Shown here: piece by piece, positions 33,274 through 42,887 of the stretch | Numbering within the stretch: position 1 is the stretch's first letter | How the letters are laid out: the number at the start of each line of letters is the position of its first letter | Source of the DNA: CAYPCH01 sp964409165 | GTDB taxonomy: Bacteria; Bacillota; Clostridia; Acetivibrionales; Acetivibrionaceae | Direction of reading: 5' to 3' | Assembly (NCBI GenBank): GCA_964409165.1 | Contig: CAYPCH010000002.1 | Coordinates: 1-64,000 of the forward strand | Length of the DNA stretch: 64,000 bases | The notes under the pieces: generated by a model | Database searches by the model: none | Told to the model about the DNA's origin: nothing | The model's input: only the letters and a program-made list of their open reading frames with translations | Made by a program: the position numbers and the translations under genes

Positions 33274-33746
33274 TTTATAAACCTCCTCGTTTTTAATTTT
33301 TTATTTATGATTCTTACACACCAAGTACTCGCATGAAGTGTATAAGGAATACTTAATAGTTTTATTTAATAACAAAAAAACATTATAAAACTACCGGGGA
33401 TACCGTTAAAAAACACATTTTTCTACTTTTGTTGGGTTCCCCATATAGTATAAGACAACTATTCATTTCAAATAATCACAATTCTTTATTATATTATTAA
33501 GAAAACAATTCACAAAAGGTATTTAATGTAATTATAAAACTAGGCATCCATTATAACCTGTAACTTAGATTATTTCGATTCCCCCTTGTTATTATGTAGT
33601 TTTGTAGATTATAATCACTTTATTGCATTTGATATACTTTTTTTACATTTAACAACTGTTGATAGGTAACATTTTACACTTAAATTTACCAATTAGCAAG
33701 AAGTCTTTTAGTTCAACTTCGTTTTCATTTATAGGTGCTTTAATGT
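33274..33746. other. Intergenic region upstream of the small secreted protein
   Basis: AT-rich and without an open frame. It should contain the divergent promoters for the secreted protein (minus) and the truncated hydrolase (plus), but I could not place them with confidence. Confidence 0.4.
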
Positions 33747-33771
33747 AATACAATTCATTAACAATTGTATT
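33747..33771 (+). promoter_or_regulatory. Candidate operator 1 (AATACAATT palindrome)
   Basis: AATACAATT (33747-33755) is perfectly inverted at 33763-33771. The half-site is shared with the palindrome at 33815-33840. Confidence 0.45.
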
Positions 33772-33814
33772 TATTAAGTATTGTGTTAAAAACAAATATA
33801 TTGCAAAAAATATC

Positions 33815-33840
33815 CTATTGTATTAAAATTAATACAATAG
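33815..33840 (+). promoter_or_regulatory. Candidate operator 2 (CTATTGTATTAA palindrome)
   Basis: The 12-bp arms CTATTGTATTAA and TTAATACAATAG are separated by two bases, 45 bp before the truncated hydrolase start. The half-site AATACAAT also forms operator 1, giving four half-sites in 94 bp, as for a TetR-type repressor. Confidence 0.5.
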
Positions 33841-33885
33841 AAAGTCAAAATCAGACTGAGAAATTGTCGACGAGGTAAAATCTTT

Positions 33886-34120
33886 ATGTTTATAGTAGAA
33901 AACACTTTTAAGGCCAGAAAAGTAATAACCATTTTACTTGTTATTTTTATTTTAATAAATATAGTTGCCGGTTTTCATGCGTATAGGTTTACACATTTTT
34001 CAGATAGCAATAAACCGAACACAATTGATTCAAATAATCTTTCATTTACTGAAAAACTTGATATAATAGAGAACTTTGGCTATCCGATGTTAAAGAATTT
34101 ATTGACAGTAACTGAAAACA
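33886..34120 (+). pseudogene. N-terminal fragment of a membrane-anchored alpha/beta hydrolase
   Basis: About 78 codons. One N-terminal helix (VITILLVIFILINIVAGFHA) is followed by YRFTHFSDSNKPN, then LSFTEKLDIIENFGYP, the pattern that opens a group of clostridial alpha/beta hydrolases (anchor, KFTHF motif, then a pre-catalytic helix). The frame then runs into the 3' end of the opposing ABC ATPase gene and loses all similarity; no GxSxG motif is present. It looks like a gene cut by a rearrangement at about 34120. Confidence 0.5.
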
Positions 34121-34123
34121 AAT

Positions 34124-35008
34124 CTAATCCTTATAAATTTCTATACCATTACTGCTTTTGCGTATCTTCACTCTTTGATTGCCTGTCAGTTTCAATTCTT
34201 CAATATACTCATCAGGTATCTTGATTCTACCCTTTTTGTCTATAACAGAATACTCATCATGATCTTCCCTTTTATGTTCAAGCTCCTGTAGCTTTTTTGC
34301 ATAGTTTTCTTTTCTCAGCATTTCACTGCTAATCATTCCGTCACTTATTGATATTACCCTCTTGACCATGCTGGATACCTTATTATCATGTGTAACAATA
34401 ACTATTGTTACCTCAAGCTCTGAATTGAGCTTGGCAAAAGTATCCATAAGACTGTATGCCGTTCTGCTGTCAACTGATCCGGTAGGTTCATCTGCAAGGA
34501 TCAGCTTGGGGTTATTTGCAAGAGCTATAGCTATTGCAACTCTTTGTTGCTCACCTCCCGAAAGCTCCCCCAGCTTGCTTTCATACCGGTTGGAAAGCCC
34601 TACCAAATCAAGCAAGTACCTTGCCCTGTCCCTTCGCTCTTTTTTACCTGTTATCATCATCGGAACTTCTACATTAGTGCAGGCTGTAAGATATGGTATA
34701 AGGTTTCTTGCATTATTTTGCCATACAAAGCCGATGGTTTCCCTGTTATATTTCGTGAGCTGACTTAAGTTGAATTTCAAAAGGTCTTTTCCGTCAACAG
34801 TTATTTTACCTGCCGACGGTCTGTCCAGACCTGCTATAATATTCAAAAGTGTAGATTTGCCGCTACCACTCTTACCGATAATAGCCATAAGCTCGCCTTT
34901 CTCTACGGTAAGATCCAATCCCTGAAGGGCGACAACCTCAACATCTTTTGTCTTGTATATTCTTACAAGATTATCGCATTCGATCATAGGTGATATATAT
35001 TCAAACAT
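34124..35008 (-). CDS. MacB/LolD-type ABC ATPase with an AbrB-like C-terminal tail
   Basis: 294 residues. The ATPase part has GKSGSGKSTLLN (Walker A), LSGGEQQRVAIAIAL (signature) and LILADEPTGSVD (Walker B). Unusually the protein continues after about residue 235 with a Lys/Glu-rich helix and YSVIDKKGRIKIPDEYIEEL, a match by eye to the SpoVT/AbrB swapped-hairpin DNA-binding fold. ABC ATPases of this class usually end near 230 residues. It overlaps the preceding ATPase gene by eight bases. It may energise the same permease, with the tail acting in dimerisation or regulation. Confidence 0.88.
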   Translation of the reverse strand: MFEYISPMIECDNLVRIYKTKDVEVVALQGLDLTVEKGELMAIIGKSGSGKSTLLNIIAGLDRPSAGKITVDGKDLLKFNLSQLTKYNRETIGFVWQNNARNLIPYLTACTNVEVPMMITGKKERRDRARYLLDLVGLSNRYESKLGELSGGEQQRVAIAIALANNPKLILADEPTGSVDSRTAYSLMDTFAKLNSELEVTIVIVTHDNKVSSMVKRVISISDGMISSEMLRKENYAKKLQELEHKREDHDEYSVIDKKGRIKIPDEYIEELKLTGNQRVKIRKSSNGIEIYKD

Positions 35009-35675
35009 GCTTAATCAACCCGTCCTCCATCATAAGTATATTATCAGCAACTTCTATCATGCTCGTGTCATGTGTGCACATAATAATTGTAATTTGTTCA
35101 TCATCTACAAGATCTTTAAACAATTTAACCATTTTAAGGCCGGTACTTGTGTCAAGCTCGGCTGTCGGCTCATCTGCAAGAAGTATCTTCGGCTTATGAG
35201 CAATTGCTCTTGCTATGGCTACCCTTTGCTGTTCTCCTCCCGACATTTCATTCGGATGATGCTTCATACGTTTCTTTAGTCCAACAAAATCCAGGCACTC
35301 TTCCACCCTGCTGGTTCTTCTCTTTTTGTCAAATCCGTAAACCCTCAGCGCAAAATCAACGTTTTCAAATGCTGACATATTGGATATTAATGCCACTGAC
35401 TGAAACACAAATCCTAATTTGCTTCTCCTTATGCTATCTCTTTTTACATCAGATACATCGACTATTTCCTCACCATCTATAAATACCTTTCCCTCATTAG
35501 GTCTGTCAAGAGCACCTAGTATGTTTAGGAGCGTAGTCTTGCCTGAGCCGGAAGGTCCCATCAAAAGGTTGAAAGTCCCGGGCTCTATCGCAATATTTAT
35601 ATTTTTCAGTACGTCCATTTTTCTTCCTCCAACAATAAACGAACGACATATGTTTTGTGTTTTTATTGCAGACAT
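35001..35675 (-). CDS. MacB/LolD-type ABC ATPase
   Basis: 224 residues, a standard length. GPSGSGKTTLLN (Walker A), MSGGEQQRVAIARAI (signature), LLADEPTAELD (Walker B). It starts directly after the permease stop (GAGAGG just before) and overlaps the second ATPase. Two different ATPases for one split permease suggest a heterodimeric motor. Confidence 0.93.
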   Translation of the reverse strand: MSAIKTQNICRSFIVGGRKMDVLKNINIAIEPGTFNLLMGPSGSGKTTLLNILGALDRPNEGKVFIDGEEIVDVSDVKRDSIRRSKLGFVFQSVALISNMSAFENVDFALRVYGFDKKRRTSRVEECLDFVGLKKRMKHHPNEMSGGEQQRVAIARAIAHKPKILLADEPTAELDTSTGLKMVKLFKDLVDDEQITIIMCTHDTSMIEVADNILMMEDGLIKHV

Positions 35676-35677
35676 AA

Positions 35678-38517
35678 CTAATCCTCTCCCAATTTTAATA
35701 CCTGATGAATATTTATCTTTCTAACCAGCCAATAAAGAAAAGCAACAGCTGTTATAAGCATTACAAAGGTTATACCTATTACTCTGGCATAATCGCTCTT
35801 GTATGCAACAATTACAAAAGGAGGTACCTGCTCCGACGAAGAATATACTATCTGTAATAGAGGTATAAATATTTTACTTGCTACGCTTCCTAATATTATT
35901 CCAGTGACAATTGCAACACCCGATACCAAAAGCTGCTCACATATCATTATCAATGAAACACTTCTCATCGGCATACCCATAGCTCTGAATATACCAAACT
36001 TCAAAGATCTGTCCTTTAAGGAAAGCACCCAGAAAACTATAAAACCAGCTGCCGCAATAAGCATGGTTATAAGAAAACACATTGTGAAAACACCGTTTGT
36101 CCCTAAAAGCATAGGGTCATTTTTTTCTCTATTATCTCCTGCATTGAATAATCAACTCTTTCAACCGTCAGCGCTCTTTTAATAAGTTCGTCGTTTATTA
36201 CCCCGTCAGGAGTGTTCTTTTGTTTTTTGATCCATATCTCATAAGGCTGTCTGGGCAGCTTATTCAGAATATAGGAATAGTTTATAACAGCAAACTCTTT
36301 CTTTTTTGTGTTCTTTTCCCCGTCCTTTTCTCCATCATATGGATTGCAGGAAGGAAAATAGTCTATGAATTCATAGACTGTACACTCAATAATGTTATCG
36401 TTTCCCCATTGTATAAAGATGTTGTCTCCTTTTTTTAATCCATACTCATCCCTTAGTCCTGTAGATAAAATGGCTGCTTTTTGAGCCCCTGTTAGGAGGT
36501 TCATGTATTCATTTATATGATGGGACATAAGGTCACTCCTGTAGCATGTTGTTTTTGCAAATTCATGAGGTGTTATTCCCATTACTTTTACATCCCTGAC
36601 ATTGGCAACTCCGCTCTTAATAAAAGAATTATCATAGGAAAACACCTTAGTCATGCTTTCAATTCCTTCAATCTTCATGTACTCCTCATAAGGAGGCTCT
36701 CTGTAGTCCTCCTTATAGCTTGAAGAAGATCCCGCAATGAAGCCGCGTTGCATATGTTTTAAATTATTATACGGCTCAATCACTATATCTGCACCGTTAT
36801 TATACATTATCCTGTCTGTAATATTACTGTTGATTGTTCGTGCCTGATTGGAATTTATAATTCCGAAAGACAGTGCCAATATAATAAACAGCATAATGGA
36901 TTGTTGATTACGGTCGGCTCTGCTTACATTTACAAGGGAAAAATAAAGAACCGGATTCCACCACTTCACACCAGCAATAAAAATAAGTCTCATCAAAAGA
37001 GGATATATTCTAAGGAAAACCAGGCTGACTCCCACAATAAAGAAAGTAGACATAAAGAACAATAAAGGGTCAACACCTAAATCGCTTCCTTTAACGCCTG
37101 TAAGGTTTAAAACATTCTGTCTGTTGTTAAAGCTGTAAAGACCGTAAATTGAAAGCCCCAGCACAAGAACATCAAGATATAGCTTCTTCCATAGGGGTTT
37201 TTCATTATCTTGCGTAAGGCTTCTTTTATATTGAACAATGCTTTTTGAACTGGCTTTTAAAGCAGGTACAAGCATAAATACCAAAAACACCGCTGCCGCA
37301 ATAAAAGAGTACAAATATGCGTCAGCGTCAATAGTTAGTGGAAGTGCCTTTCTGCTGACAAACTCCAGAAAACCGTTAGAAGAACCGAGAAGGCTACATA
37401 TCAGATAACCAAGGAATGGACCTAAAGCAAATGATATGCCTGATATGACAGTGCTCTCCAGAACATATAGCAGGAATATCTGTATTCGCCCTGCTCCTCT
37501 ACTCTTTAAAAGAGCAATCTCATTTTTGTCGTTTTTTATGATAAGTGCCGACATCATTAATGTGTAGAAACAAATTATTATCATAAGAGGAATTGTAAGA
37601 ATCCAGAGTGTAATACCCAATTCCTTCTCCCTTTGTTTATAGCTTTCCAGTACTTCAATGGCAGGAAGTTTGATATCTGCAATATTTCCGTTTTTAGCTC
37701 TCCATCTGAGCTGCCCTTCATATGTATTGCTGAGTCTTTCAATATCCTCTATTTTTATGGCACGATAGTCCAAATAATAAGTATTTTCAACATTTTCTAT
37801 CTTTATCTCTTCAAAGCGTTGGGCAAGATCTGCTAAAACTTCACTGTCAAAAACAAGTGAAGTTTTAAGATTATCATACCTGTTGCCGCTCCAAAAAAGA
37901 TCATTTTTATTCTCAACGGTAAAAATACATGAAATTTTGATTTTAATGATCTCCTGAGGATTTTCTTCGTTATTGTTTATTCCTGCTACCGAATAAACAT
38001 TGCCTAAGAGAAGTTGCAGTCTTCCTAATGCTTCTGACGATACAGCGGTTTCATACACGCCGTTTTCGGCAACACCTTTCGGAATACTTCCATTTAATAT
38101 TTTAATTTTGTCATCATACCCTGTAATGGATGCCAATGATGGAAACACACGCTTTTCATTAAAGTCTTGATCTCCTTCTCTCATTAGCCTTATACTTTTG
38201 CACGTAAACTGTCTGACTTTTTCCTCAACAGGAAGCTTATATGCAGTGCTTAGCTGCCTATTAGCTATATCCTCAACCTTTTCAACTATTTTTGGGTCAT
38301 TGCCTGAATACTCTCCGAGTGATACGGTAAATGCTCCCGGAGAAATACCATCTTTTGCATAATTGCTTTCAAGATCCTTTGTAAGTACTTTTTGCAAAAT
38401 AGCGCCCGAATACATAGGTATACATGCAAAAATGCCACAGGCAAACAAAACTCCGCAGAAGAGGCATATAAAAAGCCATTTGTTATTAATTATCCTGCGG
38501 TACAAAAATTCTATCAA
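35678..38517 (-). pseudogene. FtsX/MacB-type ABC permease, frame-shifted at an A7 run
   Basis: The first 804 codons (to 36103) hold an N-terminal membrane helix, a periplasmic region, and FtsX helices around 310-420 and 450-530. The reading then ends MTLCF. In the other frame the protein continues from 36112 for 144 codons with the last FtsX domain (SLKDRSLKFGIFRAMGMPM). The join is at GAGAAAAAAATGAC (minus strand): one more A would restore EKKNDPMLLG. It is therefore a sequencing error, a true frameshift, or slippage at A7. With the ATPases and the adaptor at 38529-39693 it would form a tripartite exporter. Confidence 0.85.
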
Positions 38518-38528
38518 CGCCTCTCCCC

Positions 38529-39693
38529 CTATTCAATGACAACCATTTCGCCTACTTTGATGCCTTCTAAAACCTGAACCTCGTTTATTGATTCTATACC
38601 AATCTCAACATATCTTTCAGCTCTTAAGTTTCCTTCGAGAACATAAACAATATCCCTGCCCATATATTTTTTAACAGCGCTTTTAGGTATAATCAAGGCA
38701 TTATCAGCTGATTTCAGTACAAGCTTGATATCCGCACTTTCTCCTCTTTCTATTCCTTCAAGGATTTCATCTGGCTTTATAAGTACAGTATCATCATACT
38801 TTTCAATTTCTTCAACGGGAACAGAACTCTCGGTCAGTACAACTTCACCTGTGCATTTTTTGCCGGAATTGGTTTGAATATCAACCTTCATACTCAACTC
38901 AAATTTATTGGCATTGAGACCTTTGTACTTTAATTGAAGATCTCCTGGTTTTGCAATAGTTGCAATGGTGATATAAGCATCTGCAAATTCTCCTTCTTTC
39001 AAAGAAGCCGTATATGTAATTTTACCGTCTACAGGTGATATAAGCCTGCTGTTTTGAACATCCTTTCTAAGACCCTCCAGCACAAGCTTCGCAGATTCAA
39101 GATCATTTTTTTTTGAGTTCAAGTTGATTTGACAAGCTAAGCTTTAGTTTTTCAAAAATGCTCTTATGGCTTTCAATTTCTTTTTTTGTGCTCTCGATTT
39201 CATTTAACGAATAGGCTTCGGGAATATTAAGCATGGTATTGTATTTTTTTTCAAGTTCTTTAACTTGATCTTCCGACATATTTATCTCGATATCAGCAAT
39301 AGACTTTGTATAATTGAGATCTTTCTGTTTTGAGTCAACTACTATTTCCTGATTTGCAATCTCCCTTTCAATATTGTCTGTTAAAAGCTCTGCTATAAGG
39401 TCGCCTTTCTTTACATTATCCCCTATTTTTGCATACAATTCTTTTAACCTTCCGCTGTTATTCTCAAAGAAAATATTTCTTTCATCAAAAGAAACAAAGG
39501 TAGCCGTACCTTTTATACTTTTTTCTATATATCCTGTTTTTGCCTCCACTGTCTTATATATTATCTCTTCAGGAACTGCAAGTGGAGGTACTAGTGCCTC
39601 TTCTTCTGAAGGGAATACGCCACAGCCTGTTGGAAAAAGAAATAAAATAACAATCAAGCAGACCATTTTGAACGAATATAACTTCCTTTGCAT
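38529..39693 (-). pseudogene. Membrane fusion (HlyD/MacA-like) lipoprotein adaptor, frame-shifted at an A9 run
   Basis: The first part (39693 to 39103) has a lipobox (FPTGC, Cys24) and a lipoyl/barrel-sandwich half (KELYAKIGDNVKKGDLIAEL), then a helical hairpin ending LELKKK and stop. The second part (39122 to 38529) in another frame continues KKNDLESAKLVLEGLRKDV, then the second lipoyl half (SPVDGKITYTASLKEGEFAD) and beta-barrel domains. One A less in the A9 run restores LELKKNDLES. It is the periplasmic-side adaptor of the MacB-like exporter, upstream in the same operon. Confidence 0.85.
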
Positions 39694-39734
39694 TCTTTTT
39701 ACCCCCGTGATATATTTGATTGTTAGATTTATTA

Positions 39735-39799
39735 GACCTCTTCTAGTGAAATAAAAGAGGCAAAACTTCCGTACCTTCGATGAATTCTCAATTTTATTA
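39735..39799. repeat. GACCTCTT/AAGAGG double hairpin repeat, copy 3
   Basis: GACCTCTTCTAGTG, then AAAAGAGGCAAAAC, then a second AATT-rich hairpin. It matches 11727-11790. It lies between the solute-binding pseudogene and the adaptor gene. A partial copy (TCATCAAAAGAGGCAAAA) occurs at 51632-51650. Confidence 0.5.
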
Positions 39800-39814
39800 T
39801 TATTCTTCTTTATC

Positions 39815-41371
39815 CTATAAAAAACTCATGGAGAATTCCAGAACTTTATCTATACCTGCCTCTTCTTGCATTTGGGTAAGCATTTCAGGAGTAATAAGAC
39901 ATGCCCCATCCATATGCTCATAAAATAATTCTACATTTTGAACGTATTTGTTTAGCATCGGCTGTAAATTACTCCATTGTGCATCAAGCTCCTTCTTTTT
40001 TTCATTGTCTCTTATTTTGTCACTTAATTCTTCAAATATTTCTCGTTGAGTTTTAACATTATTCAGGCTGGCTTCCTTCAAAACCTCACGATAATTTAAA
40101 GTATCCAGAAAACAGGTTCTTTCATAACGATAGTCGCTAAAATATTTAGTAACTTCATTCCATGTTGAAGGCATTATCTTTGTATTCTTAGGAAATATCA
40201 GTTTTTCTCCGTCTAAACTATAGTTTGTATCCTTTATTCCATATCTTAACGAATCGTAATTTTCCTGTGACTTATGAAGCCATTCAATAAACATCAAAAC
40301 CCTTTCAGCATTCTTACTGCATGAAGCTATCGCTACTCCACGAGGAGTTTCTCTTAACAAGTGAGTGCTTTTCATGTACATGGGATATATACGGTACTCA
40401 TATGCATTTGAAATCTTATCCGTATTTAGATTGTTTAGATTATATACTTCACTTATTTCAATTAACTGTGATGCAAGATGCCCATTAGAAAAATAAAAAG
40501 GGTTATAATACGCATATGGGTTGCTTGTTGCATAATCGTTTGTTCTCCAGCTTTTTAACATGGAATATGCCTGTGCAAACTCACCCGTTCTTTCTATTGA
40601 ATTTACATTACTGATATCATCAGACCAGGCAGAATAAAGGTATAATGCTAAATTATTTTCGTAGTATCAATTTCCCTTCATATATGCATTGAAAAATGTA
40701 TATGAGAAAACAACCCCGGGTATAAGGTTCTCTTCATTTTCCTTCACATTCCTTAAAAATCCTTCATAATCATCAAATGTTTCAAATCCACTATTTGCAT
40801 ATTTGTCAACTAAATCCTTGCGTGCAACAATACAATATCTTGGACACATAAAATTATTGTATGGAATTGAATAAAGCTTTCCATCTACTGTTGAATTGTA
40901 GATATAATCCTCTCCGATTTTATTTGCCATCAGGTCTTTGTAGTAACCCGGCGCATGTTTAGGAAACATATATGTTATGTCCTTCATTAAGTCCTGATTT
41001 TCAAATTGGTAAGGTCCATTACAAATAAAAGCATCAATATCCTTCCCTGAATTGACCAGTGTTGCAATTTCCTCATTATACTTTTCATAGCTTATAAGAT
41101 GGAATTCAGGTTTTACCTTGATTGTATCGGCAAGTTTTAATTCAATTTCCTTCATAACATTTTCCACTTCATCATTAGTACCGCTTCCGTAATTCATTGC
41201 ATAGAAATTCAATTGGACAGGCTCAAATTCTTCCACAACAATATCGTCATACTGTTCTGTCTTGTTTTTATTATCACTGCACCCTGTAAATGTCAACAAA
41301 ACCATACATATTATCAGGATGGATACCACTTTACTAAAACAAATGTCAGGATTTTAACTTTGTATGTCCAT
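39815..41371 (-). pseudogene. Extracellular solute-binding lipoprotein with two in-frame stops
   Basis: A single frame of 519 codons. The ATG at 41371 is behind AGGAG at ideal spacing, but codon 6 is TAA (41354-41356). The frame then gives a lipoprotein signal (VSILIICMVLLTFTGC) and the first domain of a family 1-type sugar/peptide-binding protein (KDIDAFICNGPYQFENQDLM, DGKLYSIPYNN). A TGA at 40667-40669 interrupts it, and the same frame continues (YYENNLALYLYSAWSDD) with the second domain. Reinitiation at a GTG (41329) could bypass the first stop only. No permease genes lie beside it. It is most likely a decayed gene. Confidence 0.82.
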
Positions 41372-41556
41372 AAATAGCTCCTACTCGACATTTCATTTGA
41401 TTTTAATACTAATTTTATTATATCAAAAGTGAAATTCTTGTCAATCAGTAATCCTTGTTTATTGATAGTTTATTGATAGTTTGATAATAAATCACATACA
41501 ACTTTACTATAAATAAAATTTTTTTAAATATTTTCAGTAAATAAGCTACAAAACAA

Positions 41557-41585
41557 TTGACAGAGCTTTATAAAAATTATAAAAT
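41557..41585 (+). promoter_or_regulatory. Sigma-A promoter of the GGDEF gene
   Basis: TTGACA (41557-41562), a 17-base spacer and TAAAAT (41580-41585), 64 bp before the start codon. Confidence 0.65.
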
Positions 41586-41649
41586 AAAATGAGAAAATTT
41601 TCTATTTGATGTTGCGCATTTTTTATCACATTTTTAAAAGGAATAGAAA

Positions 41650-42777
41650 ATGAACGATATTTTTAGCGAATCTATAAAAGAGAAAAAAAACAAGGCATTA
41701 CAATTCAAAAAAAACCTTCTCTATTTTAGATGGTTGTTTTTGCTTTTTGTTATTCCTGTATTTCTTTTCATAAGTGATTGTCACATATCAAACAGAACTT
41801 TTTGGAAAACATTCTTAGTATCATTAATCTATAATTTGCTTGTAAGCTTATATATCATTATATATAAGACAGAACGGACAAAAAAAATAATGAGCATCTT
41901 TTTTTATATAGATGTTATGTTAGTGTGCTCGTTTTCTTTTATTCTTGGAGGTATAGAGTCGGACATATATCTTGTGCTTTTCTTTGTAATTTCTTATTAC
42001 GGTATCAGTAAAAACATATCCGGAATAGTTAATTTAAGCATTTATACTATAATATTGTATTCCCTTACCTCTATTGCATTTGATAAGCAGGTGCTTGCTG
42101 AATTTAATTATTTAAAACTGGTAATGAGAAATTTTTTCATTCTCCTTACAACTTATGCTGTTTCAATTATTGTTATAGAGGTTAACAAGTATGATGAGAT
42201 GCATAAAAAAGAGTTTAAGCTTGCAAGAACCGATAAATTGACAGGTCTTGCAAACAGGCATTATTTAGACCAAAAATTAGAAGAGGAAGCGCTATACGCA
42301 GAATATTCAAAAAAACCTTTAAATGTGCTGATGTTTGACCTGGACAATTTTAAAATGTTTAACGACACATATGGACATGTCTGGGGTGATAAACTTCTAT
42401 CACTTTTCGGCGACATTATTCTGCAGAGTGTCAGAAAAACCGATATACCTGTAAGATATGGCGGAGAGGAATTTATCATACTGATAAGAGACTTAGACCT
42501 TGAAACTGCAAAAAGTATCGGGGACAGAATCAGGCGGCAACTTGAAAAACAAAACATGTTTATTGATGATGGAGACATTAAAAAAAGAGTAACGGTAAGT
42601 TGCGGGATCGCTCAATTTCCACGGCACTCCAATGATATTAAAAAAGTTGTAGAATACGCAGATAAAGCTTTGTACTATGCAAAGGAAATAGGCAAGAATA
42701 TCGTTGTAAGCTACGATGAAATAGGTAAGTTAAGAGAAACCGTCCAGATAGATATTGAAACATATTTAAAGAAATAA
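41650..42777 (+). CDS. Membrane diguanylate cyclase (GGDEF)
   Basis: 375 residues. Five or six membrane helices (about 25-180) followed by a complete GGDEF domain: DKLTGLANRHYLDQKL, DLDNFKMFNDTYGH, and the active loop RYGGEEF. The RKTD just before it is the RxxD inhibitory site, so product feedback is likely. It makes c-di-GMP from two GTP. A PilZ protein (44572-45228) and an HD-GYP response regulator (50092-51591) nearby are its likely partners. AAAAGGA precedes the start. Confidence 0.95.
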   Translation: MNDIFSESIKEKKNKALQFKKNLLYFRWLFLLFVIPVFLFISDCHISNRTFWKTFLVSLIYNLLVSLYIIIYKTERTKKIMSIFFYIDVMLVCSFSFILGGIESDIYLVLFFVISYYGISKNISGIVNLSIYTIILYSLTSIAFDKQVLAEFNYLKLVMRNFFILLTTYAVSIIVIEVNKYDEMHKKEFKLARTDKLTGLANRHYLDQKLEEEALYAEYSKKPLNVLMFDLDNFKMFNDTYGHVWGDKLLSLFGDIILQSVRKTDIPVRYGGEEFIILIRDLDLETAKSIGDRIRRQLEKQNMFIDDGDIKKRVTVSCGIAQFPRHSNDIKKVVEYADKALYYAKEIGKNIVVSYDEIGKLRETVQIDIETYLKK

Positions 42778-42819
42778 AACCTACGTTTTTTATTTTGCTC
42801 CAATGTATATGATAGATAG

Positions 42820-42856
42820 AACAAGGGATAACCGCTTTTACGTCCTATCCCTTGTT
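42820..42856. terminator. Bidirectional terminator between the GGDEF gene and aroF
   Basis: AACAAGGGATA (42820-42830) pairs with TATCCCTTGTT (42846-42856) and is followed by T-rich sequence. Confidence 0.75.
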
Positions 42857-42887
42857 TTAGTACGTGATTAAAATATTACTAAGAAGT

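Noticed and set aside
34362..35482. Several plus-strand open frames opposite the two ABC ATPases
   Set aside because: The minus strand encodes complete ATPases with all motifs; the opposite frames have Ser/Leu-rich random composition.
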